From positions 14,676,714 to 14,740,713 of the forward strand of contig OZ025273.1 in assembly GCA_964019165.1 (NCBI GenBank): a stretch of 64,000 bases of DNA, written 5' to 3'. The position numbers were made by a program, and so were the translations under genes. Source of the DNA: Mastigias papua (taxonomy: Eukaryota; Cnidaria; Scyphozoa; Rhizostomeae; Mastigiidae). Below the pieces are notes generated by a model. The model saw nothing but the letters and a program-made list of their open reading frames with translations, was not told the origin of the DNA and made no database searches. Every line of letters begins with the position of its first letter. Position 1 is the stretch's first letter. Positions 27,011 to 40,330 of this stretch are shown here, one piece after another.

Positions 27011-28860
27011 TGATATTATAAATGCTAGATTCACTGTAGAAATATGCTTAGATTATGTTTTTGAGCTATGACACACGTACTTATAGTGAATGTAGGCCTT
27101 GCATAGTATTGTCAGTCTTGCCACATCTAAAGCACTTTAAAGCTGTATATAGTGTAAACACACAGACTAAGGCTAATTTGAGTAGGAAACATTGGCTAAA
27201 CTACTGGCATCGGTGCAAGCATAGATGTAAAAGACGTTTCATGCATGACATTGACGTACTTCCACTCAAATTCAATCATACAACAGTATATGCACATATT
27301 GTGATTGCTTGTTGTAGGCCTAAATACGTATGTGTGCAAAGTCTGACAATACAGCAATGACCACTGATCTGATGGTCATATGATATTATAAATGCTAGAT
27401 TCACTGTAGAAATATGCTTAGATTATGTTTTGGAGCTATGATACACGTACTTAAAGTGATTGTAGGCCTTGCATAGTATTGTCAGTTTTGCCACATCTAA
27501 AGCACTTTAAAGCTGTATATAGTGTACAAAGACAGACTAAGGCTAATTTGAGTAGGAAACATTGGCTAAACTACTGGCATCGGTGCAAGCATAGATGTCA
27601 AAGACGTGTACTGCATTACATTGACGCACTTGCACTCAAATTCAATCATACAACAGCATATGCACACATTGTGATTGCTTGTTATGGGCCTAAATACGTA
27701 TGTGTGCAAAGTCTGACAATACAGCAATGACCACTGATCTGATGGTCATATGATATTATAAATGCTAGATTCACTGTAGAAATATGCTTAGATTATGTTT
27801 TGGAGCTATGACACACGTACTTATAGTGATTGTAGGCCTTGCATAGTATTGTCAGTTTTGCCACATCTAAAGCACTTTAAAGCTGTATATTGTGTAAAAA
27901 CACAGACTAAGGCTAATATGAGTAGGAAACATTGGCTAAACTACTGGCATCGGTGCAAGCATAGATGTAAAAGACGTTTACTGCATGACATTGACGCACT
28001 TGCACTCAAATTCAATCATACAACAGTATATGCACACATTGTGATTGCTTGTTATGGGCCTAAATACGTATGTGTGCAAAGTCTCACATTACAGCAATGA
28101 CCACTGATCTGATGGTCATATGATATTATAAATGCTAGATTCGCTGTAGAAATATGCTTAGATTATGTTTTTGAGCTATGACACACGTACTTATAGTGAA
28201 TGTAGGCCTTGCATAGTATTGTCAGTCTTGCCACATCTAAAGCACTTTAAAGCTGTATATAGTGTAAAAACACAGACTAAGGCTAATTTGAGTAGGAAAC
28301 ATTGGCTAAACTACTGGCATCGGTACAAGCATAGATGTAAAAGACGTTTAATGCATGACATTGACGTACTTCAACTCAAATTCAATCATACAACAGCATA
28401 TGAACACATTGTGATTGCTTGTTGTAGGCCTAAATACGTATGTGTGCAAAGTCTGACAATACGGCAATGACCACTGATCTGATGGTCATATGATATTATA
28501 AATGCTAGATTCACTGTAGAAATATGCTTAGATTATGTTTTGGAGCTATAATACACGTACTTATAGTGATTGTAGGCCTTGCATAGTATTGTCAGTTTTG
28601 CTACATGTAAAGCACTAGACAGCTGTATATTGTGTAAAAACACGGACTAAGGCTAATATGAGTAGGAAACATTGGCTAAACTACTGGCATCGGTGCAAGC
28701 ATAGATGTAAAAGACGTTTCATGCATGACATTGACGTACTTCAACTCAAATTCAATCATAGAACAGCATATGCACACATTGTGATTGCTTGTTATGGGCC
28801 TAAATACGTATGTGTGCAAAGTCTCACATTACAGCAATGACCACTGATCTGATGGTCATA
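27011..28860. repeat. m74-m78: 9-monomer unit, partial second copy
   Basis: Repeats m65-m69 in order. Small differences separate the copies: GGAGTTATG against GGAGCTATG (m66/m75), GACGTTTACTG against GACGTGTACTG, TAGAATCGC against TAGATTCGC (m68/m77), and ACAGCAATGA against ACGGCAATGA at about 28461. m78 diverges from m69 in its second half (GTACTTCAAC, ATAGAACAGC). The second copy fades out there. Confidence 0.9.
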
Positions 28861-31080
28861 TCATATTATAAATGCTAGATTCACCGTAAAAATATGCTTA
28901 GATTATGTTTTTGAGCTATGACACACGTACTTATAGTGAATGTAGGCCTTGCATAGTATTGTCAGTCTTGCCACATCTAAAGCACTTTAAAGCTGTATAT
29001 AGTGTAAAAACACAGACTAAGGCTAATTTGAGTAGGAAACATTGGCTAAACTACTGGCATCGGTACAAGCATAGATGTAAAAGACGTTTAATGCATGACA
29101 TTGACGTACTTCAACTCAAATTCAATCATACAACAGCATATGAACACATTGTGATTGCTTGTTGTAGGCCTAAATACGTATGTGTGCAAAGTCTGACAAT
29201 ACAGCAGTGACCACTGATCTGATGGTCATATGATATTATAAATGCTAGATTCACTGTAGAAATATGCTTAGATTATGTTTTGGAGCTATAATACACGTAC
29301 TTATAGTGATTGTAGGCCTTGCATAGTATTGTCAGTTTTGCTACATGTAAAGCACTAGACAGCTGTATATTGTGTAAAAACACGGACTAAGGCTAATATG
29401 AGTAGGAAACATTGGCTAAACTACTGGCATCGGTACAAGCATAGATGTAAAAGACGTTTAATGCATGACATTGACGTACTTCAACTCAAATTCAATCATA
29501 CAACAGCATATGAACACATTGTGATTGCTTGTTGTAGGCCTAAATACGTATGTGTGCAAAGTCTCACATTACAGCAATGACCACTGATCTGATGGTCATA
29601 TGATATTATAAATGCTAGATTCACTGTAGAAATATGCTTAGATTATGTTTTGGAGCTATAATACACGTACTTAAAGTGATTGTAGGCCTTGCATAGTATT
29701 GTCAGTTTTGCTACATGTAAAGCACTAGACAGCTGTATATTGTGTAAAAACACGGACTAAGGCTAATATGAGTAGGAAACATTGGCTAAACTACTGGCAT
29801 CGGTGCAAGCATAGATGTAAAAGACGTTTCATGCATGACATTGACGCACTTGCACTCAAATTCAATCATACAACAGTATATGCACACATTGTGATTGCTT
29901 GTTGTAGGCCTAAATACGTATGTGTGCAAAGTCTGACAATACAGCAGTGACCACTGATCTGATGGTCATATGATATTATAAATGCTAGATTCACTGTAGA
30001 AATATGCTTAGATTATGTTTTGGAGCTATAATACACGTACTTATAGTGATTGTAATCCTTGCATAGTATTGTCAGTTTTGCTACATGTAAAGCACTTGAC
30101 AGCTGTATATTGTGTAAAAACACGGACTAAGGCTAATATGAGTAGGAAACATTGGCTAAACTACTGGCATCGGTACAAGCATAGATGTAAAAGACGTTTA
30201 ATGCATGACATTGACGTACTTCAACTCAAATTCAATCATACAACAGCATATGAACACATTGTGATTGCTTGTTGTAGGCCTAAATACGTATGTGTGCAAA
30301 GTCTCACATTACAGCAATGACCACTGATCTGATGGTCATATGATATTATAAATGCTAGATTCACTGTAGAAATATGCTTAGATTATGTTTTGGAGCTATA
30401 ATACACGTACTTAAAGTGATTGTAGGCCTTGCATAGTATTGTCAGTTTTGCTACATGTAAAGCACTAGACAGCTGTATATTGTGTAAAAACACGGACTAA
30501 GGCTAATATGAGTAGGAAACATTGGCTAAACTACTGGCATCGGTGCAAGCATAGATGTAAAAGACGTTTCATGCATGACATTGACGCACTTGCACTCAAA
30601 TTCAATCATACAACAGTATATGCACACATTGTGATTGCTTGTTGTAGGCCTAAATACGTATGTGTGCAAAGTCTGACAATACAGCAATGACCACTGATCT
30701 GATGGTCATATGATATTATAAATGCTAGATTCACTGTAAAAATATGCTTAGATTATGTTTTTGAGCTATGACACACGTACTTATAGTGAATGTAGGCCTT
30801 GCATAGTATTGTCAGTCTTGCCACATCTAAAGCACTTTAAAGCTGTATATAGTGTAAAAACACAGACTAAGGCTAATTTGAGTAGGAAACATTGGCTAAA
30901 CTACTGGCATCGGTACAAGCATAGATGTAAAAGACGTTTAATGCATGACATTGACGTACTTCAACTCAAATTCAATCATACAACAGCATATGAACACATT
31001 GTGATTGCTTGTTGTAGGCCTAAATACGTATGTGTGCAAAGTCTGACAATACAGCAATGACCACTGATCTTATGGTCATA
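28861..31080. repeat. m79-m84: dimers flanked by TTTTTGAGC monomers
   Basis: m79 (28861) and m84 (30711) are the same TTTTTGAGC subtype and share GTAAAAATATGC, 1,850 bp apart. Between them lie two 740-bp dimers, m80-m81 and m82-m83. m81 and m83 look identical apart from the end of the copy (ACAGCAGTGA against ACAGCAATGA). m80 and m82 are recombinants that join a GCATATGAA/GTTGTAGG tail to TCTCACATT, an association not noticed elsewhere in the window. Confidence 0.88.
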
Positions 31081-32560
31081 TGATATTATAAATGCTAGAT
31101 TCACTGTAGAAATATGCTTAGATTATGTTTTGGAGCTATGATACACGTACTTAAAGTGATTGTAGGCCTTGCATAGTATTGTCAGTTTTGCCACATCTAA
31201 AGCACTTTAAAGCTGTATATAGTGTAAAAACACAGACTAAGGCTAATTTGAGTAGGAAACATTGGCTAAACTACTGGCATCGGTGCAAGCATAGATGTCA
31301 AAGACGTTTACTGAATTACATTGACGCACTTGCACTCAAATTCAATCATACAACAGTATATGCACACATTGTGATTGCTTGTTATGGGCCTAAATACGTA
31401 TGTGTGCAAAGTCTGACAATACAGCAATGACCACTGATCTGATGGTCATATCATATTATAAATGCTAGATTCACTGTAGAAATATGCTTAGATTATGTTT
31501 TGGAGCTATGACACACGTACTTAAAGTGATTGTAGGCCTTGCATAGTATTGTCAGTTTTGCCACATCTAAAGCACTCTACAGCTGTATATAGTGTAAAAA
31601 CACAGACTAAGGTTAATTTGAGTAGGAAACATTGGCTAAACTACTGGCATCGGTGCAAGCATAGATGTAAAAGACGTTTACTGCATTACATTGACGCACT
31701 TGCACTCAAATTCAATCATACAACAGTATATGCACACATTGTGATTGCTTGTTGTAGGCCTAACTACGTATGTGTGCAAAGTCTGACAATACAGCAATGA
31801 CCACTGATCTGATGGTCATATGATATTATAAATGCTAGATTCACTGTAGAAATATGCTTAGATTATGTTTTGGAGCTATGATACACGTACTTAAAGTGAT
31901 TGTAGGCCTTGCATAGTATTGTCAGTTTTGCCACATCTAAAGCACTTTAAAGCTGTATATAGTGTAAAAACACAGACTAAGGCTAATTTGAGTAGGAAAC
32001 ATTGGCTAAACTACTGGCATCGGTGCAAGCATAGATGTCAAAGACGTTTACTGAATTACATTGACGCACTTGCACTCAAATTCAATCATACAACAGTATA
32101 TGCACACATTGTGATTGCTTGTTATGGGCCTAAATACGTATGTGTGCAAAGTCTGACAATACAGCAATGACCACTGATCTGATGGTCATATCATATTATA
32201 AATGCTAGATTCACTGTAGAAATATGCTTAGATTATGTTTTGGAGCTATGACACACGTACTTAAAGTGATTGTAGGCCTTGCATAGTATTGTCAGTTTTG
32301 CCACATCTAAAGCACTCTACAGCTGTATATAGTGTAAAAACACAGACTAAGGTTAATTTGAGTAGGAAACATTGGCTAAACTACTGGCATCGGTGCAAGC
32401 ATAGATGTAAAAGACGTTTACTGCATTACATTGACGCACTTGCACTCAAATTCAATCATACAACAGTATATGGACACATTGTGATTGCTTGTTGTAGGCC
32501 TAACTACGTATGTGTGCAAAGTCTGACAATACAGCAATGACCACTGATCTGATGGTCATA
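31081..32560. repeat. m85-m88: dimeric higher-order repeat, two copies
   Basis: m85 and m87 share ATGTCAAAGACG with CTGAATTACA. m86 and m88 share CTCTACAG, CTGCATTACA and GCCTAACTACG. The dimers differ by only a base or two that I can see: GATCTTATGG near 31070 lies in the preceding junction, and GTATATGGACAC in m88 replaces GTATATGCACAC in m86. This is one of the most recently duplicated places in the window. Confidence 0.94.
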
Positions 32561-35150
32561 TGATATTATAAATGCTGGATTCACTGTAGAAATATGCTTA
32601 GATTATGTTTTGCAGCTATGACACACGTACTTAAAGTGATTGTAGGCCTTGCATAGTATTGTCAGTTTTGCCACACGTAAAGCACGCTCAAGCTGTATAT
32701 AGTGTAAAAACACAGACTAAGGCTAATTTGAGTAGGAAACATTGGCTAAACTACTGGCATCGGTGCAAGCATAGATGTAAAAGACGTTTAATGCATGACA
32801 TTGACGTACTTCCACTCAAATTCAATCATACAACAGCATATGAACACATTGTGATTGCTTGTTGTAGGCCTAAATACGTATGTGTGCAAAGTCTGACAAT
32901 ACAGCAATGACCACTGATCTGATGGTCATATGATATTATAAATGCTAGATTCACTGTAGAAATATGCTTAGATTATGTTTTGGAGCTATAATACACGTAC
33001 TTATAGTGATTGTAGGCCTTGCATAGTATTGTCAGTTTTGCTACATGTAAAGCACTAGACAGCTGTATATTGTGTAAAAACACGGACTAAGGCTAATATG
33101 AGTAGGAAACATTGGCTAAACTACTGGCATCGGTGCAAGCATAGATGTAAAAGACGTTTCATGCATGACATTGACGTACTTCCACTCAAATTCAATCATA
33201 CAACAGTATATGCACAGATTGTGATTGCTTGTTATGGGCCTAAATACGTATGTGCGCAACGTCTGACAATACAGCAATGACCACTGATCTGATGGTCATA
33301 TGATATTATAAATGCTAGATTCACTGTAGAAATATGCTTAGATTATGTTTTGGAGCTATGACACACGTACTTATAGTGATTGTAGGCCTTGCATAGTATT
33401 GTCAGTTTTGCCACATGTAAAGCACTTGACAGCTGTATATTGAGTAAAAACACAGACTAAGGCTAATATGAGTAGGAAACATTGGCTAAACTACTGGCAT
33501 CGGTGAAGGCATAGATGTAAAAGACGTTTCATGCATGACATTGACGCACTTCCACTCAAATTCAATCATACAACAGTATATGCACACATTGTGATTGCTT
33601 GTTATGGGCCTAAATACGTATGTGTGCAAAGTCTCACATTACAGCAATGACCACTGATCTGATGGTCATATGATATTATAAATGCTAGATTCACTGTACA
33701 AATATGCTTAGATTATGTTTTGGAGCTATGACACACGTACTTATAGTGAATGTAGGCCTTGCATAGTATTGTCAGTTTTGCCACATCTAAAGCACTTTAA
33801 AGCTACATATAGCGTAAAAACACAGACTAAGGCTAATTTGAGTAGGAAACATTGGCTAAACTACTGGCATCGGTACAAGCATAGATGTAAAAGACGTTTA
33901 ATGCATGACATTGACGTAGTTCAACTCAAATTCAATCATACAACAGCTTATGAACACATTGTCATTGCTTGTTGTAGGCCTAAATACGTATGTGTGCAAA
34001 GTCTGACAATACAGCAATGACCACTGATCTGATGGTCATATGATATTATAAATGCTAGATTCACTGTAGAAATATGCTTAGATTATGTTTTGCAGCTATG
34101 ACACACGTACTTAAAGTGATTGTAGGCCTTGCATAGTATTGTCAGTTTTGCCACATCTAAAGCACTTGACAGCTGTATATTGTGTAAAAACACAGACTAA
34201 GGCTAATTTGAGTAGGAAACATTGGCTAAACTACTGGCATCGGTGCAAGCATAGATGTAAAAGACGTTTAATGCATGACATTGACGTACTTCCACTCAAA
34301 TTCAAGCATACAACAGTATATGCACACATTGTGATTGCTTGTTGTAGGCCTAAATACGTATGTGTGCAAAGTCTGACAATACAGCAATGACCACTGATCT
34401 GATGGTCATACGATATTATAAATGCTATATTCACTGTAGAAATATGCTTAGATTATGTTTTGGAGCTATGATACACGTACTTAAAGTGATTGTAGGCCTT
34501 GCATAGTATTGTCAGTGTTGCCACATGTAAAGCACTTGACAGCTGTATATTGTGTAAAAACACAGACTAAGGCTAATTTGAGTAGGAAACATTGGCTAAA
34601 CTACTGGCATCGGTGCAAGCATAGATGTAAAAGACGTTTAATGCATGACATTGACGTACTTCCACTCAAATTCAATCATACAACAGTATATGCACACATT
34701 GTGATTGCTTGTTGTAGGCCTAAATACGTATGTGTGCAAAGTCTGACAATACAGCAATGACCACTGATCTGATGGTCATATGATTTTATAAATGCTATAT
34801 TCACTGTAGAAATATGCTTAGATTATGTTTTGGAGCTATGATACACGTACTTAAAGTGATTGTAGGCCTTGCATAGTATTGTCAGTTTTGCCACATCTAA
34901 AGCACTTGACAGCTGTATATTGTGTAAAAACACAGACTAAGGCTAATTTGAGTAGGAAACATTGGCTAAACTACTGGCATCGGTGCAAGCATAGATGTAA
35001 AAGACGTTTAATGCATGACATTGACGTACTTCCACTCAAATTCAATCATACAACAGTATATGCACACATTGTGATTGCTTGTTGTAGGCCTAAATACGTA
35101 TGTGTGCAAAGTCTGACAATACAGCAATGACCACTGATCTGATGGTCATA
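32561..35150. repeat. m89-m95: mixed monomers with a run of three like copies
   Basis: m89 shares the rare GCTGGATTC/TTTTGCAGC/GCACGCTC set with m62. m90 has GTGCGCAACG. m91 is a GGTGAAGGC copy with TATTGAGTAAAAAC. m92 has GTACAAATATGC, CTACATATAGCG and GTCATTGC. m93-m95 (34041-35150) are three successive like copies (CTTGACAG, GTACTTCCAC, GTTGTAGG). m94 and m95 also share ATGCTATATTC, so the run arose by one-monomer duplication and then gained private changes (TACGATATT, TGATTTTAT). Confidence 0.85.
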
Positions 35151-37370
35151 TGATATTATAAATGCTAGATTCACTGTAGAAATATGCTTAGATTATGTTT
35201 TGGAGCTATGATACACGTACTTAAAGTGATTGTAGGCCTTGCATAGTATTGTCAGTTTTGCCACATCTAAAGCACTTTAAAGCTGTATATATTGTAAAAA
35301 CACAGACTAAGGCTAATTTGAGTAGGACACATTGGCTAAACTACTGGCATCGGTGCAAGCATAGATGTAAAAGACGTTTAATGCATGACATTGACGTACT
35401 TCAACTCAAATTCAATCATACAACAGCATATGAACACATTGTGATTGCTTGTTGCAGGCCTAGATACGTATGGGTGCAACGTCTGACAATACAGCAATGA
35501 CCATTTACCTGATGGTCATATGATATTATAAATGCTAGATTCACTGTAGAAATATGCTTAGATTATGTTTTGGAGCTATGATACACGTACTTAAAGTGAT
35601 TGTAGGCCTTGCATAGTATTGTCAGTTTTGCCACATCTAAAGCACTTGACAGCTGTATATTGTGCAAAAACACAGACTAAGGCTAATATGAGTAGGAAAC
35701 ATTGGCTAAACTACTGGCATCGGTGCAAGCATAGATGTAAAAGACGTTTCATGCATGACATTGACGTACTTCCACTCAAATTCAATCAAACAACAGTATA
35801 TGCACACATTGTGCTTGCTTGTTGTAGGCCTAAATACGTATGTGTGCAAAGTCTGACAATACAGCAATGACCACTGATCTGATGGTCATATGATATTATA
35901 AATGCTAGAATCACTGTAGAAATATGCTTAGATTATGTTTTGGAGCTATGACACACGTACTTATAGTGATTGTAGGCCTTGCATAGTATTGTCAGTTATG
36001 CCACATCTAAAGCACTCTAAAGCTGTATATAGTGTAAACACACAGACTAAGGTTAATTTGAGTAGGAAACATTGGCTAAACTACTGGCATCGGTGCAAGC
36101 ATAGATGTAAAAGACGTTTAATGCATGACATTGACGTACTTCAACTCAAATTCAATCATACAACAGTATATGCACACATTGTGATTGCTGTTGACTGGCC
36201 TAAATACGTATGTGTGCAAAGTCTGACAATACAGCAATGACCACTGATCTGATGGTCATATGATATTATAAATGCTAGATTCACTGTAGAAATATGCTTA
36301 GATTATGTTTTGGAGCTATGACACACGTACTTAAAGTGATTGTAGGCCTTGCATAGTATTGTCAGTTTTGCCACATCTAAAGCACTTTAAAGCTGTATAT
36401 AGTGTAAAAACACAGACTAAGGCTAATTTGAGTAGGACACATTGGCTAAACTACTGGCATCGGTGCAAGCATAGATGTAAAAGACGTTTAATGCATGACA
36501 TTGACGTACTTCAACTCAAATTCAATCATACAACAGCATATGAACACATTGTGATTGCTTGTTGCAGGCCTAGATACGTATGGGTGCAAAGTCTGACAAT
36601 ACAGCAATGACCATTTACCTGATGGTCATATGATATTATAAATGCTAGATTCACTGTAGAAATATGCTTAGATTATGTTTTGGAGCTATGATACACGTAC
36701 TTAAAGTGATTGTAGGCCTTGCATAGTATTGTCAGTTTTGCCACATCTAAAGCACTTGACAGCTGTATATTGTGCAAAAACACAGACTAAGGCTAATATG
36801 AGTAGGAAACATTGGCTAAACTACTGGCATCGGTGCAAGCATAGATGTAAAAGACGTTTCATGCATGACATTGACGTACTTCCACTCAAATTCAATCAAA
36901 CAACAGTATATGCACACATTGTGCTTGCTTGTTGTAGGCCTAAATACGTATGTGTGCAAAGTCTGACAATACAGCAATGACCACTGATCTGATGGTCATA
37001 TGATATTATAAATGCTAGAATCACTGTAGAAATATGCTTAGATTATGTTTTGGAGCTATGACACACGTACTTATAGTGATTGTAGGCCTTGCATAGTATT
37101 GTCAGTTATGCCACATCTAAAGCACTCTAAAGCTGTATATAGTGTAAACACACCGACTAAGGTTAATTTGAGTAGGAAACATTGGCTAAACTACTGGCAT
37201 CGGTGCAAGCATAGATGTAAAAGACGTTTAATGCATGACATTGACGTACTTCAACTCAAATTCAATCATACAACAGTATATGCACACATTGTGATTGCTG
37301 TTGACTGGCCTAAATACGTATGTGTGCAAAGTCTGACAATACAGCAATGACCACTGATCTGATGGTCATA
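35151..37370. repeat. m96-m101: trimeric higher-order repeat, two copies (1,110 bp)
   Basis: m96/m99 share AGGACACATTGG, TTGCAGGCCTAGATACG and the unusual junction CCATTTACCTG. m97/m100 share GTGCAAAAAC, AATCAAACAAC and GTGCTTGC. m98/m101 share TAGAATCAC and GCTGTTGACTGG. Differences seen are TATATTGTAAA against TATAGTGTAAA, GTGCAACG against GTGCAAAG, and CACAGAC against CACCGAC. Relatives of m97-m98 return at m125-m126. Confidence 0.94.
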
Positions 37371-38850
37371 TCATATTATAAATGCTAGATTCACTGTAGA
37401 AATATGCTTAGATTATGTTTTGGAGCTATGATACACGTACTTAAAGTGATTGTAGGCCTTGCATAGTATTGTCAGTTTTGCCACATCTAAAGGATTGTAA
37501 AGCGTTATATAGTGTAAAAACACAGACTAAGGCTAATTTGAGTAAGAAACATTGGCTAAACTACTGGCATCGGTGCAAGCATAGATGTAAAAGACGTTTA
37601 CTGCATGACATTGACGCACTTGCACTCAAATTCAATCATACAACGGTATATGCACACATTGTGATTGCTTGTTATGGGCCTAAATACGTATGTGTGCAAA
37701 GTCTGACAATACAGCAATGACCACTGATCTGATGGTCATATGATATTATAAATGCTAGATTCACTGTAGAAATATGCTTAGATTATGTTTTGGAGCTATA
37801 ATACACGTACTTATAGTGATTGTAGGCCTTGCATAGTATTGTCAGTTTTGCCACATGTAAAGCACTTGACAGCTGTATATTGTGTAAAAACACGGACTAA
37901 GGCTAATATGAGTAGGAAACATTGGCTAAACTACTGGCATCGGTGCACGCATAGATGTAAAAGACGTTTCATGCATGACATTGACGTACTTCCACTCAAA
38001 TTCAATCATACAACAGTATATGCACATATTGTGATTGCTTGTTGTAGGCCTAAATACGTAGGTGTGCAAAGTCTGACAATACAGCAATGACCACTGATCT
38101 GATGATCATATGATATTATAAATGCTAGATTCACTGTAGAAATATTCTTAGATTATGTTTTGGAGCTATGATACACGTACTTAAAGTGATTGTAGGCCTT
38201 GCATAGTATTGTCAGTTTTGCCACATCTAAAGCACTTGACAGCTGTATATTGTGTAAAAACACAGACTAAGGCTAATATGAGTAGGAAACATTGGCTAAA
38301 CTACTGGCATCGGTGCAAGCATAGATGTAAAAGACGTTTAATGCATGACATTGACGTACTTCAACTCAAATTCAATCATACAACAGCATATGAACACATC
38401 GTGATTGCTTGTTGTAGGCCTAAATACGTATGTGTGCAAAGTCTGACAATACAGCAATGACCACTGATCTGATGGTCATATGATATTATAAATGCTAGAT
38501 TCACTGTAGAAATATGCTTAGATTATGTTTTGGAGCTATAATACACGTACTTATAGTGATTGTGGGCCTTGCATAGTATTGTCAGTTTTGCTACATGTAA
38601 AGCACTTGACAGCTGTATATTGTGTAAAAACACGGACTAAGGCTAATATGAGTAGGAAACATTGGCTAAACTACTGGCATCGGTGCAAGCATAGATGTAA
38701 AAGACGTTTCATGCATGACATTGACGTACTTCCACTCAAATTCAATCATACAACAGTATATGCACATATTGTGATTGCTTGTTGTAGGCCTAAATACGTA
38801 TGTGTGCAAAGTCTGACAATACAGCAATGACCACTGATCTGATGGTCATA
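37371..38850. repeat. m102-m105: mixed monomers
   Basis: m102 has private changes (AAAGGATTGTAAAGCG, AGTAAGAAAC, CAACGGTAT). m103 has GGTGCACGC and TACGTAGGTGTG, the latter shared with m111, 8 monomers on. m104 has AATATTCTTAG and CACATCGTG. m105 has TTGTGGGCC with TTGCTACATG. There is no tandem unit here, and each copy carries its own singletons, which suggests a slightly older stretch. Confidence 0.84.
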
Positions 38851-40330
38851 TGATATTATAAATGCTAGATTCACTGTAGAAATATGCTTAGATTATGTTT
38901 TGCAGCTATGACACACGTACTTAAAGTGATTGTAGGCCTTGCATAGTATTGTCAGTTTTGCCACATCTAAAGCACTTTAAAGCTGTATATAGTGTAAAAA
39001 CACAGACTAAGGCTAATTTGAGTAGGAAACATTGGCTAAACTACTGGCATCGGTGCAAGCATAGATGTAAAAGACGTTTACTGCATTACATTGACGCACT
39101 TGCACTCAAATTCAATCATACAACAGTATATGCACACATTGTGATTGCTTGTTATGGGCCTAAATACGTATGTGTGCAAAGTCTGACAATACAGCAATGA
39201 CCACTGATCTGATGGTCATATGATATTATAAATGCTAGATTCACTGTAGAAATATGCTTAGATTATGTTTTGGAGCTATGACACACGTACTTAAAGTGAT
39301 TGTAGGCCTTGCATAGTATTGTCAGTTTTGCCACATCTAAAGCACTTGACAGCTGTATATTGTGTAAAAACACAGACTAAGGCTAATATGAGTAGGAAAC
39401 ATTGGCTAAACTACTGGCATCGGTGCAAGCATAGATGTAAAAGACGTTTCATGCATGACATTGACGCACTTGCACTCAAATTCAATCATACAACAGTATA
39501 TGCACACATTGTGATTGCTTGTTATGGGCCTAAATACGTATGTGTGCAAAGTCTCACATTGCAGCAATGACCGCTGATCTGATGGTCATATGATATTATA
39601 AATGCTAGATTCACTGTAGAAATATGCTTAGATTATCTTTTGGAGCTATGATACACGTACTTAAAGTGATTGTAGGCCTTGCATAGTATTGTCAGTTTTG
39701 CCACATCTAAAGCACTTTAAAGCTGTATATAGTGTAAAAACACAGACTAAGGCTAATTTGAGTAGGAAACATTGGCTAAACTACTGGCATCGGTGCAAGC
39801 ATAGATGTCAAAGACGTTTACTGCATTACATTGACGCACTTGCACTCAAATTCAATCATACAACAGTATATGCACACATTGTGATTGCTTGTTATGGGCC
39901 TAAATACGTATGTGTGCAAAGTCTGACAATACAGCAATGACCACTGATCTGATGGTCATATGATATTATAAATGCTAGATTCACTGTAGAAATATGCTTA
40001 GATTATGTTTTGGAGCTATGACACACACACTTAAAGTGAGTGTAGGCCTTGCATAGTATTGTCAGTTTTGCCACATTTAAAGCACTTGACAGCTGTATAT
40101 TGTGTAAAAACACAGACTAAGGCTAATATGAGTAGGAAACATTGGCTAAACTACTGGCATCGGTGCAAGCATAGATGTAAAAGACGTTTCATGCATGACA
40201 TTGACGCACTAGCACTCAAATTCAATCATACAACAGTATATGCACCCATTGTGATTGCTTGTTATGGGCCTAAATACGTATGTGTGCAAAGTCTCACATT
40301 ACAGCAATGACCACTGATCTGATGGTCATA
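38851..40330. repeat. m106-m109: dimeric higher-order repeat, two copies
   Basis: m106/m108 share CTTTAAAG, CTGCATTACA and a GTTATGGG/TGACAAT tail. m107/m109 share TAAAG, CTTGACAG, AATATG, TTTCATG and a TCTCACATT tail. Copy-specific changes include TTTTGCAGC in m106, GATTATCTTTTGG and ATGTCAAAGACG in m108, and ACACACACACTT, CATTTAAAG and GCACCCATT in m109. The dimer is recognisable but older than the one at 31.1 kb. Confidence 0.88.
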
